This document shows, in pieces, positions 44,041-57,476 of a DNA stretch of 64,000 nt. This DNA is from Eulemur rufifrons (Eukaryota > Chordata > Mammalia > Primates > Lemuridae): contig NC_090990.1 of NCBI RefSeq assembly GCF_041146395.1, positions 40,620,001-40,684,000 on the forward strand, read 5' to 3'. Positions within the stretch are counted from its first letter, which is position 1. Every line of letters begins with the position of its first letter. The translations under genes and the position numbers were made by a program. The notes under the pieces are model-generated. The model was not told the origin of the DNA, searched no databases, and worked only from the letters and a program-made list of their open reading frames with translations.

Positions 44041-47000
44041 AAATATTGGGTCCCTAGGAAGAAGTTCACTCCCATCTGATGAGTGAATTCAAAGGAAGCT
44101 AGGTGACCACCTGTGGGCCTCCTGGAGAACAGATTCAGGCACCCGTGACAGGCTGGACTTGACTTTTGAAGGTCACCTCCAAACAGTGATTCCAACCTTA
44201 TGCGGGAGGCAGGCAGTTGGAAGCCAAGGCTCTGAGAAAAGGGGTGATGTCCCTCAGTTCCCACAAGGACACCAGGCCTTCTCCGCTGGCCAGCCTGCCT
44301 AGCAGGTTCTCAGCAGTGCCAGGGCACTGGCCAGGAGGAAGGGGACGCCCTGCCAGTGAGGCCCCAGGAAGCAGGGGCGGCTGCGGGGTCTGCAGGTGGG
44401 GCTGGTTGGCAGCACCTGTGTTGGCTATAAACACAGATTTACAGGAAGTGGTGGCTGCCGTCTCTTCCCACAACAAACCCAGATTATCTCTGTGAAAGTG
44501 ACCCTAGGGAAAAGCAGAGGAAAGAAAAAAAATTGCCAGCAAAGAACAAAAGGGGAAATGCACCAGGGGAACGCTGTTGCTTCTCTCCTCGGCAAGCACC
44601 CAGGGCTGCCATGACAGCAGCAGCCGGCGTCCACTGCCAGCAGCGCCCTGCTTAGCCGTGTGCACACGGCAGCGAGTTTGATCCTCACTCGGTGAGGCAG
44701 GCGCTATCAGAGGTGAATCCCACACGACGCTGCTCTGCAGGAGAAGCAGGGGTCAGAGGCGAGCACAGGTGACAAGGATCACCTAAGGGCAGTGATTTTT
44801 TCTTCTGGGGGGAGTGGGCTGGACCATGAGGGATGTTTTTACAGCAGCATCCACTCCAGTGAGGAATCGGGACCTTAGCTGGGGTGCCCTTACCCTTTCC
44901 TTGTCATTTAGAATGGGATAGACCAGTCTGGAGCAGCCAGAGGTCCCTAATGACTCCAGTTTGCTTATCTTCCTTCCCCCTGCCCTCTGCCTCCTCTGCC
45001 TCCTTCCCCCTCTGAATCAGGAAGCTCAAGTCATCTGCCTGAGCCTCGGGTTTCTCATCTAAATACGGGGTGCTGGTCAGTGCCTCCCTACCCATCCCCG
45101 GGGAGCAACTTCGATCTTCCCTGCCTGGGCTGGGGGGTCTAGACCCCGCCCCTTACTCCCTAGGGGTTCCTCCCCAGCCCCGGTTTCCCCACCCCTATAT
45201 GGGATAGCAGTCCCGCCTGCCTGCCTGCCTCGCAGGGCTGATGCAAGGCCTGGGGACCCAGTGGGGACCTAGGTGGCTATTGCTGTGCTGGATTGCAGAG
45301 CTCCTCCTTGCAGGCTCAGATGGCTGACTTCCCTGCACCATTAACACCCTGACCACAAGGTGATGGAAATATTTCAGCCTGGGGGTGAGGGCTAGTGGAC
45401 CCCTGAAGCTGCCCATGGCACATTCCTGCTTGCCCTGGGGCCCAGGGTTGCCGGGATTTCCTTTCATCCTGGACTCTGGTGTGCTTGGTGAAAACTGAGT
45501 GCAAGCCCTCGGGACCTTTGGTTGCAGATCATCAGTCTGGGCGACACAGTTGGGTGCTTGTTTGTGTGGACTGGTTAGGCTGCCACCTGACCGTCTACAG
45601 ACCCGCTGCTTCCTCTCCCCCAGGCTTGCCTAACATGAATCCCTCTCCTGTCTTTGTGCCATGAAACACTCAGCATTTTCAGATCTGTCATTTCATTTGG
45701 CCTCACATCTCCTTGCTGAGGTTGGAGTTATTGTCACAACTTTACTGGTGAGTAAATGGAGACTCAGAGAGCGGCAGGTTGTTGCCCAGGGTTGCACCAT
45801 GGGTTTAGTAGCAGAGCTGGGATTAGAACTCGTGTTCTGGATCCCAGTGGGGCTCTTGTCCTACCTGCTGCCAAGGCCTGACTGGCTGCCTCCACAAGGC
45901 CCCCTTCCCCATTCCTTCCCTCCCCGCACGGCCATGGTCACCACCCCTTTGGCCCCGTGCTCACCATCACATGGGCCCTCGCTGGCTCCTGTCTCCAGCT
46001 CGACCATCCAGGGATTCCCCTACCTGGTAGTTGGGCTCTGAAGCCACCCTCTCCACACAAATTGGACTGAAGGTAGCCTTGGCTGCAGGAGCTCCTGCTC
46101 CCAGGGGGGAGATGGTCACACAGAAATGTCAGCATTCCTTGGCAAAGAGGAGAGAGGGAACACCAGGGAAAGTTCAGGGAGTGCTGCCTGGAGGAGGCGA
46201 CCCTTGAGGTGGGTCTTGAAGGATGTATAAGAGTTATCAGGAGAAGAATGCTGGGAAGGGCATTCCAGGAGGAGGGAATAGCATGCACCAAGGCTGGGAC
46301 CCACATGGTGGCTGCAGAGTGGGGCTAAGCATCTGGGCTATTTGAGGCAAAGCTACATTTTCAGGGAGCAAATCTGTGGTTCCCACACTTTGGGCTGCCT
46401 CAGAATCTCCTGAGGAGCTTATGAATGCAGACTCCTGGGCCCAGTTCCTAGGAATTCTGAGCCAGAGGAATCTGCACTTCTCCCAGGCTGGCGCTGTGAC
46501 CTCACCCGTTTGTGATGCAGGGGGTCCCTGGAGCACTCTTGGAGAAACACAAGCAGGACAGAGGCGGCTTTGGCCAGAGCACGGAGGAGGCTGGGGTGGG
46601 GGTGGAGGTGGAACCAACTGTAGGAACCGCTGTAGGGGCTGGGCCTGCTGAGACCACCGTATCTAAAGTTGCAGCCTCCCTTCCATTCCCCCCCGGCACA
46701 CTTTATCCTCCTTCCCTTTCCACTTCTCTCCAGTGCTCTTACCACCAGGTCACTTGCTGAGCATTTACTAGTGTGTTTGTTACGCGTTTCCCTCTGTTGG
46801 AGCGAGGTCTGCACAGGAAAGGGATTTGGTCTGTCTTGTTTGCTGCGGTAACCAGTGTCTATAGTGCATAAGGTGACAGAGGGAACTTTTGCTCTGTTTG
46901 GTTTTTTTTTTTTAATTTTTTTTTTTTTTAGGGTGTAGGAGACCCGATGTGCTCAGAGGCTGGCAGGAAAATGGAGAGCAAGCCTTGGTGTGCACAGAGA

Positions 47001-48019
47001 CAGAGGGACCAAGGATGAGAGATGTCAGAGAACAGTTCCTGAAGGAGGTGAGGGAAAGGTGGGGTGGCTGGGAGGGGTCCCCTCGACCTGCTGCACACCT
47101 CTTCCCTGTGAGCCGGCAGGGAGGGAGGAGGAGCACGGTGCGGAGGGGGTGCATGAGACGGGTGCCAGGAAGACCCCACTGGCTCCTGCTTTCTCTACGA
47201 GGTGGGCAAGGGGCTTTTTGGGAAGAGAGGGGAGGGGAGGAGCGGGCCTGGAGCAGCACCCGAGGAGGTGTGAAAACATTACTAAGGCTGGCGCTCTGGT
47301 CCGGCCCTCTTTTGTTCAGAATCTCCCAGAACCCTCTACCCTCAGGACAGAGCCATACCTTGCCTTGGCCTCCAGAGGCCTTAAAACCAGCCTCCAGTCC
47401 CAACATCCCCAGCTGGGCCATGTGCTGCTCCCTGGATATGCCACCGTTACAACTAGACCACAGATCCAGAGTTGCCTCCTCCAGGAAGTCTGCCCGGATC
47501 CAGTTCCCACCTGACTAGGCTCCCGCAGCACCTAGCCAGTCCCTTCCTGTATGACTTGCCTGTCCCTGCCTCTTATCACAGACACCTGTGCTCTTACCTG
47601 CCTCCCTGTGGACTCTTGAGGGCAGGGCCTGGGCTGATTGAGATCAGGTGCCAGAGATTGTTGGGCTCTGCCCCACCTGGTGGCATCTGGCCTTGGGTTC
47701 TCATGACGGGCACCAGGCGCCCTCTGCTGGCACATCTGGGTATGGCCACTGCTTCTAGGTGGCCAGAAGCTTCTGGGCAGAGGCCTGTCTCTCCCCCTTC
47801 CCTCCTTCTGCCTTTCCTGACTCCCTTCACCGTGTCCTCCGAAATCCTGCTCCAGGAACCCCCTGGTCCTCGACAGCCTCTGGCCACATTTCCTTCCCTT
47901 TCCGGCTCTGCCTAAAGTCTCCTGTCCTCTAAGGACATGGCGTCCTTGGTTCCTCTCCCCCAGCCTTTACGGGGGCCTGAGGTAGGGTGGGGCCTCCTCC
48001 CCTCTCGGCGCCTTGATCT
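44041..48019. other. Intergenic, MIR/L2/MER5 fragments
   Basis: The region includes a MIR remnant near 44640-44760, MIR on + near 45020-45240, MIR on - near 45670-45850, minus-strand L2 near 46150-46320, a MER5A-like hAT fragment near 46372-46550 ('tcagaatctcctgaggagct'), two T-runs near 46901-46930, plus-strand L2 near 47380-47640, and a reverse CTCF-like motif at 47717. No gene was recognised. Confidence 0.5.
47717..47730 (-). promoter_or_regulatory. CTCF-like motif, reverse orientation
   Basis: 'GCGCCCTCTGCTGG' is the reverse complement of CCAGCAGAGGGCGC, a common CTCF core variant. It lies between BSND and PCSK9. Confidence 0.45.
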
Positions 48020-48545
48020 TCCGGATCACGGTCCTTCTGTCCTGTACAAACACAGCCGTGCGCCTCGTAACCTCGTTTCTGTCCGTGACAGACCACGTGT
48101 ACGAAGGTGGTCCCCTAAGATTGTGACGGAGCTGAAAAATTCTGATCACCAAGCCTAGTGACGTTGCAGCTGTCGCAACGGCTTAGCACAGTTATTTGTT
48201 TAAAATCAGTTAGTGTAGCCCAAGTCTACAGAATGTCCGAGGCCTTCACATTCACTCACCGCTCGCTGCCTCGCCAGAGCAACTTCCGGTCCTGCAAGCC
48301 CCATTCATAGCCATCGCCCCATGCAGGTGGACTATTTTTTAATCTTTTACTGTGCTGTTTCTATGTTTAGATGCGTTGAGATACACAAATACTCACCACT
48401 GTGTTACAGTTGCCTTCCGTGGTCAGTACAGCAACATGCTGCGCAGCCCGGGTGTGGAGCAGGCTATACCATGTAGGTTAGTGTAAGCACGCTCTGATGT
48501 TTGCACAATAGTGACATCGCCTAATGACGCATTCACGCATGGCTG
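48020..48545 (-). mobile_element. Tigger-type (MER2-like) non-autonomous DNA transposon
   Basis: Blocks 'ccgtgacagaccacgtgtac', 'gtggtcccctaagattgtga', 'ggagctgaaaaattctgatc', 'gaggccttcacattcactc', 'gtttagatgcgttgagatac' and 'catcgcctaatgacgcattc' follow the order of a MER2-like Tigger element as I remember it. The ends are diverged. There is no coding capacity. Confidence 0.65.
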
Positions 48546-49133
48546 TTCTCAACATTGAAGCCCCTGTCATCAGATTGAACCCAAAGCCACACCCCTTATG
48601 TACCGAAGACTTAGCTGCTGGTGCACGGTCACTTTCTCCTGGTGGGGGGACTCCATCATGCATATGGAGAGCCCTCCTCTTGCTCTGGTCTCTCAGCCCC
48701 TCTGCCCTCCTTCAGCCACCCACTCCCACCGGTCTACTCTTGCCCTTGGTGCTACGCGGACTGGAGCTCCTGCAGAACTTCAATTTTCAGCATCCTTTTT
48801 CTGACCGCTGTTTCCATTCTTCCAGTGGCCTCCCAACTCCGACACTCCCCATCGACACCGGCTTAGATGTCAGGGTGCAGCCTTCTATCCACCTGGGTAC
48901 ACCCCTAACCCCCTCGCCCCACTGTTTATTGCGCTCACAGGGCAAAACCCCTCTCTGCTCAGACCCAGCCGTCGCCGGCTCTGCTCTCACACGCAGGAGG
49001 CTGAACGCAGCCAGAGAGAAACACATGTGCTTCCTGGTCTCACTTCATCAGCAACTGCAAACTCCCAGGGGGCCCTGGAGGCTGTCCTACAAGCCCACTC
49101 GTTTCCTGAGTCCATCACTCTGCCCGACTTATT
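48546..49133. other. Intergenic, nothing clear
   Basis: Pyrimidine-rich, L2-like sequence without a recognisable gene. Short frames here have no family resemblance. Confidence 0.35.
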
Positions 49134-49289
49134 TACTTTATTTTTTACCTTTTTTTAAAATTTCAAAATATTAAGGGGGTCCAAATGTTTTTGTCACATC
49201 AATAGTTTTTATAAATAATGCTTGAGTCAGGGCCCTTAGTGTGCCCCTCACCCAAATAGTGTCCATCAAACCCATTATATTCTTTATCT
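49134..49289 (-). repeat. L1 3' end fragment, possibly lineage-specific
   Basis: The block 'tttcaaaatattaagggggt', 'caaatgtttttgtcacatca' and 'gtgcccctcacccaaatagtg' resembles the L1 3' end seen in lemuriform genomes as I recall it. An Alu is inserted at its end. Confidence 0.45.
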
Positions 49290-49633
<344 letters not shown>

Positions 49634-52600
49634 CTATATTCTTTAACAAAAACTTGTATAATCGTTATACTTTGCAGGCAGTATTCTAAGCATGTTATGA
49701 ATATCAACTCATTTAATTTTCATAAAACTCTGTGATTCTATAATTATTGCCATTTAAAGATGAGGAAGTGCTGAGTGGCTGGCCCCGGAGCCCACGCCCC
49801 TACCCCTGTGCAATGCTGCCTGGCCCCAACTGCTCCCTCATGCCTTCTTTCTTCTCAACCCCCCAACCTTCCCCATCCTTCCTTACAGCCGACGCCTTGC
49901 TTGCTTCCTATCTCAGTGAGAAATAGACGCAATGGAGGCAGACGCTCCACTGGCTCCACCCCCACATCTACCCAGCCACCTGCCTCCTCCTCCACCTCCC
50001 CGTCTGTCATGGCTGGAGCGACTGTGCCCCTGTCTGAAGGCTGAAGCCTCCACACAAGCACTGGGAAACATCCCTTCTCGCCTTCCTGGGAAATTCTCCC
50101 CTCTCCAACACCGCCAGCTCTGCCCTCTCCACTGCATTGTTCCTACCGGCCACAACCCATTTTCCTCTTCCTTTCATAGGGAAATTCCTTGAAGGAGATG
50201 TCTGTACTGCCTGTTTATCTTCGTTCGTCTTCCTGCATCCTCTCTGAATCGGGCCACTCTGGCGATTCCCACATTGCTAAACCTGAGCACCAGACCCCAT
50301 CTGACCAATCTTCTGTCCTCACCTTACTCGCCCTACGGGCCACATTTGACCCACTTGGTCACTTTCTCCTGCTGGACACACTCCCTGGGTGATCTCCGGT
50401 CTTTGAATATGGTCGATGTGCCCACAACTCCCAGCCCAGCGTCTCCCCTGAGCTCGGCGTGGCGCCTGGGACGTAAGGCGAATGACTCAAACAGGTGCGA
50501 GCAGAGCCCCTCAGCTCCCTGCTAAGCCTCTTCTCCCTGGGCTTCCCTAGCTCTGTCAGTGACAACTCTGTCCTTACAGTCGCACGGGCCCAAACACTCT
50601 CATGTCCCACGCCTCAACTGTGGGCAAATCTCACTGCCCCACGGCTGCCCACCGCCTGGTCTGAGCCGCTGCCAGTGTGGCTCACAGTCTCCCGCCGGTT
50701 CCTCTGCTTCCCCCCTGTCTATTTTCTAAACAGCAGGCCCAGCAGCCCTTTAAAAATACAGGTCAGATCGTATCACTCATCTGCTTAAAACCCGCCCTCA
50801 GCTCCCCAGAGAAACGCCGGGGTTCCCAGAATGTGGGCAAGCTCCTTCCAGGTCTGCCCCACACTGGCCTCCCGCCGGCTCTGGCACGGCCCCTGCCTGG
50901 CGCCACTCCGCTGCTTCCTCAGGTGCCCCCTTCGGAAGGTGCAGCTCGCCCCCTGCCCCGTTCATTCTCTCCACAGCCTGTCACCCTCCCACAGGCCGCA
51001 CGTTTGACTGACATTGTCTGTTCTGCTCCGCGAGAGCCAGGGCTGCACGGGGGCAAGTCTGTCTGTCTGGCTCACTGGGGTACCCAGCACTAGAACAGTT
51101 CTCGGCGCGTAGTAGGTGCTCAGTAATTACGTCGGTCATTAAATATACCTGTCAGCTCTGGCCTGGTGCTGGGGACATCTGGTGACTCAGACAGGATCCC
51201 TGCTTATACGGAGGTCATGGTCCCACAGGGGAGACAGACACATTACCCGACAGATTTGCAGTCAGTCACTTATATTTGTCACTTTGTAAGGCAGCCTTTC
51301 TTGTACCGGGAGGACATGCACTCAGGCCGAGGGCTGCAGCCCACCCGCCTCTCCCACTCCACCCTTCCCCACTCACCCACCACCTTTTCAGAGCAAAGCA
51401 GGAGCGGGAGCCCGGGGCTCTCGGTGGCAGCCTGCCGTAGACTCAGCCCTCCCCCTCCCGTGTCCCTGGGGGCTCCCTGGACTTTAGGAAACAGCTGGAA
51501 AGGGAGTCTGGGTCCACTCTGACTCACAGCTGTGTGATGTCGACAAGGTGCTCCCCCTCTCTGGCCTCCAGTTTCCTCATCTGTTAAACAGAGATGACGG
51601 TCCCAGCTCAGCACGCCCCGCGGGGCTGGTGCAAATGAGACAGGAGGGTGAAAATGCCTTGGGAACAAAGGTGAGGAGTTCCAAGTGGCTGCAGGAGAGG
51701 AGGCATCACGTTTATTTTACAATTCCAAACACAATAGAACTGTAGCACGCAGGCATCAAGACTGCCCTATAATGCAGTTTGGGGTCTATTCCTTAGATTT
51801 TGTCTCGTCTATGCAGAGGCAAACATTATATTACATATGTGGGCACTTTATTGAAGTGGGATCATAACATGCTGTTTAAACGTTGCTGATGTTGGCCATT
51901 GGTCCATATCAATGTATAAACATCTATTTCCTTCTTTTCAACAGCTGCAGGATATTCCACTGTATGAATAGACCAAAATCTGTCCCAATCTGGCTATTTG
52001 GATTGCTGAACCGCTGGAAGAATTCGGTGAGAGCAAATAGACATATGTGACACCCTGGCAGAGCAAAGTGAGGGTTTTGTCACAGTGATGCTAGAAAGGG
52101 AGGATGCTAAATGAACCAGCAGGTTATAATCGAAGCCCAGAATCCCACCACATGCTGGCAGAGCCCCCGTGTGCCTGGCAGCAGGACCAGAGGCAAACCC
52201 CCCACCCAGACACCCGGCTTCTTATATCCTCACAGTCCTTACTGCGTCAGAGGCTCTTTTAGGAGCCAAGCGCACCCTTCATACAGCAGAGTTTCCTATG
52301 AGTGAGTACGCACCTGTCCTCGACCTCGGCGTCCCGTGGGCCATTGGCCAACTCAGGCCTTTGAAGGCTGATGAACATCACTGGGGTCTTGCTAGATTAT
52401 GTTGAGGCCTCCACACACTTCACTGACTTTCAATTTTGCACAACGATCATTTTTGTACCATTAGTACCTCTTTGTCCACTGGCTTAATTTATTTCCTTAG
52501 GATAAATTCCTAAGAAATAAAATCGGTAGGTCAGTACATGTGCACATTTTCACAGTTTATTACTGAGGAAAGATACTAAAGGAGCAAAACAGAGGGCCAG

Positions 52601-52648
52601 AAATAGATGCAAAGCCATAGGGAACTGAGTTACTAAAACATCATTTCT
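49634..52648. other. Intergenic, long L2 and L1 fragments
   Basis: MIR on - lies near 49670-49760. A long plus-strand L2 covers about 49900-51150 in pieces ('aggtcagatcgtatcactca', 'ctgcttaaaacccgccctca', then 'tagtaggtgctcagtaatta' at the end). Another L2/MIR-like stretch is near 51155-51330, and MIR on + near 51510-51660. L1 3' sequence on - lies near 51880-52030 and 52440-52560. No gene was seen. Confidence 0.5.
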
Positions 52649-52993
<345 letters not shown>

Positions 52994-53024
52994 AAAACAT
53001 CATTTCTAATCAGTGGAGAAAAGA

Positions 53025-54350
53025 TGAATTATTGAATAAATGGGATTGGAAGAATAGGCTGGCCATCTGGAAAAAATAACCTCATTTCTTGTACAAAAAT
53101 AAATTCCAGCTGAAGTCAAAATGTTAAAATAATTCTAAAAGGGAGAATTTTTATATGATCTTGATTAGAGGAGGCCTCTCTAAGCACAGCACAAAATCCA
53201 TAAATCATTAAATAAAAGACTGATAAATTTGACTCCATAAAAATTAAAATTTTCTATGGGAAAAAATACCATGAAGTCAAAAATCAATCAACAAACTGGA
53301 AAATAGATCTGCAACATACATAGGAGATAGCAGGCTAATTTTGGTACTACATGTAAAAAGCAATTACAAATCATTCAACAAAAGATCCGCAGCCAAATTG
53401 AAAAAATGGGCAAAGGACATGAAGAGACAATTCAAAGACAAACAAATGTAGATAGTTTTTTAACCCAGTAAAAGATCAAAATGTTTGACAACTCTCTGTG
53501 TTGGCCTGGGTGTGGCCATGAGTGGTAGTCGCGAGTGGAATTCACTAACATTCCTGTTTTCCTCCTTCCGGGCACTTAGTGTGACCTCGGGTCCCTGCCT
53601 TTGAACCTGGGTGTGGTCTCGCAGCCTGTTTGGAGGAGGAAATGCGAGTGGAAGTGGGGTGGGCCGCTTCTGGGTGGGAGGCCCCTGTGATTCATCTCGT
53701 TGGCTTCCCCTTCTGCCCTCGAGGTCTGGCCATGTTCTGAATGACGGTTGCTTCCTCTGCGGTGAAGCAAAGCCCTCGATGGACACGTGGTGTGAGAGAG
53801 AAATAAACCTTTGTCGTGTTAGGCCCCTGAGATTTTGTGGGGGGCTGTGGGGGAAGCAGAACCTAGCCTATTCTAATGGATTCCTCGAGCATTGCTGGTG
53901 GGACACCATCAGCCTAAAGCATCCATGCGCCTCTGTCTCGAAATTTTACTTCTGGGAATTTATGGAACAGATATGCTCACGTCCGCAAAGAGGCGTGGAT
54001 GAGGATAGCCACTGCAGCTTTGATTGCAACAACACAGGACAGCAACAGCCTACACGCCCCAATCAATAGGAAATTGGTTGAAGACGTTGTGGAACATGCG
54101 TAGGATGGAAAATCTGCAACCAGAAAAATCAGGGAGCAGATGAAGATGTGCCCATGTGGTCTTTATCCCAAGATTAGGGCTGGGTTAACATGTTAGAGTC
54201 CTGGGATTTGAAAAGATTAAGGTGTCCCCTCCTCACCTCAGCAATATAAATAAAAGGTTAAAAATAAATCATAAAATAGATATTAAAAAGCCCATTTTAG
54301 ATATTTTTATAAAAATAGGATATCTCCGAAAAGGTACCCAATAAGTGCGT
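53025..54350 (+). repeat. L1 LINE fragment (plus) with a later insertion
   Basis: 'gataaatttgactccataaa', 'caaactggaaaatagatctgc' and 'aaaaaatgggcaaaggacat' are the 3' part of L1 ORF2. The element resumes near 53880 ('cattgctggtgggacacc') and goes on to 'tttgattgcaacaacacagg'. Between about 53480 and 53875 lies a different old repeat ending 'agagagaaataaacctttgt ... agaacctagcctattct', which appears to have inserted into the L1. There is no intact L1 reading frame. Confidence 0.65.
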
Positions 54351-54815
54351 GTTATTTGTTTTCTAGGGCTGCTGTTAACAAACTACTACAAATTTGGTGG
54401 CTTGAAACAACAAAAATGTATTATCTTGCAGTTTTAAAGGCCAGAAGCTGAAATCAGGTGTCTGTAGGGCCATGCTCTCTCCAAAGCTCTAGGGGAGAAA
54501 ACTTCCTTGCCTGTTCCAGGGTCTGTTGGCTCCTGGCTTCCTTGGAGTGGGGTCCTCCCACCTGTGCCTCCATCCTCACGTGCCTTCGTCTTCTCTGGGT
54601 CTCTCTGTGTCTGAAATCTCCTGCTCCTTTCTCTGGGGACACCAGTCATTGGATTTAGGGCCTAGGCTAAACCCAGGAAGCTCTAATCACGAGATCCTTA
54701 GGTGAATCACATCTGCAAAGACCTTATTTCCAAGTGAGATCACCTCCATGAGTACCAGCAGTTGAGAATGGACTTATCTTTTGGACGGACACTAACCAAC
54801 CCACTTCAATGGGTA
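54351..54815 (-). repeat. Old LTR-type repeat (MaLR-like), minus orientation
   Basis: 'ctagggctgctgttaacaaac', 'tttggtggcttgaaacaac', 'ggacaccagtcattggattt', 'acatctgcaaagacctta' and 'tttccaagtgagatcacct' follow the order of an abundant mammalian LTR-type repeat. I am sure of the repeat but not of the subfamily name. Confidence 0.6.
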
Positions 54816-56105
54816 ACAGTGGTTTCCCCTGGGAAGGTCGCCATGTTCCCAGATAAACTTTTCACTGTATATTCTTTTGAACTATACACATTTAAAAAAA
54901 TATTTTCTTGCAAAATTTTTTTTTAATTGAGCATATGCACAAAAAGATGGCTTCCCTTACCCCGCCCCCCCAAAAGGGTATGCATGTTCGAAATGCACAT
55001 ACTGCTAAATTGCTCAAATTTATATGCACACCAATGGTAGCTGCAGACACCAAGCTTCGGCGTTGGGAGAGGGTGGTCAGGGAGCATTAATGGCAAGCTC
55101 AGTCTACTCATTCAGGCTGTGAATGCAAGTCAGGGGCTAGAAGACCATTTTGAGGGAGTGCCAATGTGAGGGAGGGCATTTCTAGAGTGGGGAAGACTTG
55201 AGGATGCTTGGGGGTGAGGGGAAGGAAGAATGAGGGACAAGGATTTGGAGATAGGGCAGGAAGAGGAGAGAGTGGAGGGAGGTAGGTGATCCCTGGGGAG
55301 GCCAGCTAGGGGCAGGGGAGGGTCAGCCCAGGACACAGGATGGTCCCCTCTGCCCTGAAAGAGAAAGGAAGGAGGGGGAAGGATGGGTGTTGACCCAGAA
55401 AGCACTTGGGGTGGAGGGGAGGCCCTGGAGGGGACTTCTGACTTACCCTGACCACCTTTACCCCTGGAGGGGCAGGCTGGTTATCAGCTGGCCAGGGCAA
55501 GGGGGACCAAAGCCCTGCCAAGTGGCAAGGGGCCCAGCTGGGGCTGCCCCCACCCAGGAATGCAGTGGAGGATGTGGGATGAGAAGTGACTGCCCCTCTG
55601 GTTCCATCTGTCACAGCACCCAGGGTGACAGCAGGGCTTCTTTTCTCCCCCAGCTCCCTCCAAAAACACCCACTGCATGCTGGACAGCAGCCCCCTTCCT
55701 TAGCCTGGGGACATCCCTGCCTAAGACCCCAAAGGGGAGCATGGCGGAAAGTTTGCTCCCAGCTAGTCTCATTGCAGGAGTTACCTGTCAGCGAACAATT
55801 AATGAGCTCCCACTTTGTGCCAGGACGGTGGGTTATTCAATGGGGGACCAAAGAACAAAGGGGTGGCTCTGACTTCACCTCACGAAGGTCACTGTCAACC
55901 CACACGTTGCAGTCTTTGCTCACTCAGCTCTCTGGAGTGAGGTCTTGGCAAACAACGTGGAGAGGGCACCAACTTCGGACTCCAAGACCTAGATGCAGAC
56001 AGAGCAAGTCATCTCACTGAGTCTGCTGTCTGCAAGGCAGGCACACAAAGCCTCCTTTGTGTCTTCCCTGTGTGGCCCTTCCAGGAAGAGTGAGCCTCAG
56101 GTTAT
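54816..56105. other. Intergenic upstream of PCSK9
   Basis: AT-rich L1-like remnants lie to about 55060, then unique sequence with purine-rich stretches (55130-55400). No gene or conserved element is recognised. Confidence 0.4.
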
Positions 56106-56200
56106 GCCACATACACACCACACACACACACACACACACTCACACAAACATACACACACAGACACACATACACACACACAAACACACACACATAAACCCA
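56106..56200. repeat. (CA)n microsatellite, interrupted
   Basis: About 90 bp of CA repeats has interruptions (ct, aaac, atac, gac). It lies about 0.7 kb upstream of the PCSK9 promoter motifs. Confidence 0.95.
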
Positions 56201-56932
56201 CTTGATCTGAGGCAGGGAGCTGCCTTCCCCTTTGCATCCTCCTGCCTGGCACACAGTAGGTATTTACTGGATTCTTGTCCAATTGAGTTCTTGGACATGG
56301 TGTGTAAAAGGAATCTTTGCAAACTGAATCATTTGGAACACTGGGCTTGCACCTAGAGTGGAATTCTGAATGTACCTACATTACATCTTTGCAGATTTAA
56401 AACCTGAATCTTTGTGGAATAAATCCGTCGAAATACAGGTAGGCTGTAAATCAAAAGCAGGCAGTATCTTCAATGAACGACTAGTTGGTGGTAAGGTGGG
56501 TGTGCAGGGTGTGTTAAGGGCAGAGGCCGAAGAGGGGGCCGGGTTGGGTGGAGAAGGATGCCAGGTTAGGACCGGTGGAGACGATTCGGTGAGCAGCAGC
56601 TAGGAGTCCGCGGTCAGATTGATTAGGGTCACCGGTCGCGGCGAGGAGGCGGGCCGGGAGGAGGTGGTTTAACATCGTTCGAGCGGGAGGAGGGGGTGGC
56701 TGGCAGGTGGCAAGACAGACCCCAGACGCGCTGACGAGGTGGGCCCAGTTGAATTCCGAGTTTGACGTCCCACGAGGGGCTAACGGTGAGAGGCAGAGAG
56801 GAGGCGCCTCCGGAGCGCTGGGCCGCTTTCCAGCCCAGTTAGGGTTTGGGGTTGGTGTTTCCTCTCTCTGAGCTAATCTGACGCTGTTTGGGGAGGGCGA
56901 GGCCAAAACCTGAACCTGCAGTCGGGGGCTCC

Positions 56933-56946
56933 GTTAATGTTTAATC
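56933..56946 (+). promoter_or_regulatory. PCSK9: HNF1 site in PCSK9 promoter
   Basis: 'GTTAATGTTTAATC' is a near-palindromic HNF1 site identical to the one described in the human PCSK9 promoter, where HNF1A drives liver expression. It lies 27 bp upstream of the sterol element. Confidence 0.88.
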
Positions 56947-56972
56947 AGACAGGATCGTCCGATGGAGCTCCG

Positions 56973-56982
56973 GTGGCGTGAT
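56973..56982 (+). promoter_or_regulatory. PCSK9: Sterol regulatory element (SRE) of PCSK9
   Basis: 'GTGGCGTGAT' matches the human PCSK9 SRE, bound by SREBP-2, which couples PCSK9 transcription to cell cholesterol. The HNF1-SRE spacing is preserved. The sequence between here and the ATG is GC-rich without a TATA box. Confidence 0.88.
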
Positions 56983-57272
56983 CGCGCCCCAGAAGTCAAG
57001 CACCCACACCCTAGGTTCCCCCGCGGCGTCGGGGCGCGCAAGGCTGCAGGCGGGAGCCGCGCCGCTCAGTTCCAGGTCCGATCCTGGAGGAGCGAGCCAG
57101 GCAGAGACTGTCCGGGCCGACCCCGGCGCCCCTTAGCGCGCCTGGCCCCCGTCGGGGCCGAGCTCCCGCGCACGCACCCTCCTCCCGCCTGCAAGGCACA
57201 AGGCGTCGCCAGCGTGGACTGCGCCAGGCCCCAGGTCTCCCCGCCAGGACGCCAACCTCTCCTCTCGCGCTG

Positions 57273-57476
57273 ATGGGCACCGGCAGTTCCGGGCGGCCGT
57301 GGTGGCCGCTGCCGCTGCTGCTGCTGCTGCTGCTCCTGGGTCCCGCCTGCGCCCGCGCACAGGAGGACGAGGACGGCGACTACGAGGAGCTGGTGCTCTC
57401 CTTCCGTTCAGAGGAGTACGGCCCGGCCGACACGGCCCAGCACACGGTCACCGCCACCTTCCACCGCTGCGCCAAG
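57273..57476 (+). CDS. PCSK9: PCSK9 exon 1 (signal peptide and start of prodomain)
   Basis: This exon encodes residues 1-68 of proprotein convertase subtilisin/kexin type 9, a secreted protein that binds the LDL receptor and sends it for lysosomal degradation. A signal peptide with a run of eight Leu (residues 15-22, mostly CTG codons) ends at about Ala29; the mature prodomain starts at Gln30 with the acidic segment [10 protein letters not shown], containing the Tyr that is sulfated in human. Human has one more Leu in the run, a known polymorphic repeat. The exon ends ATFHRCAK with donor 'ccaag|gtgcgg', phase 0. The ATG corresponds to the human start. Confidence 0.97.
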
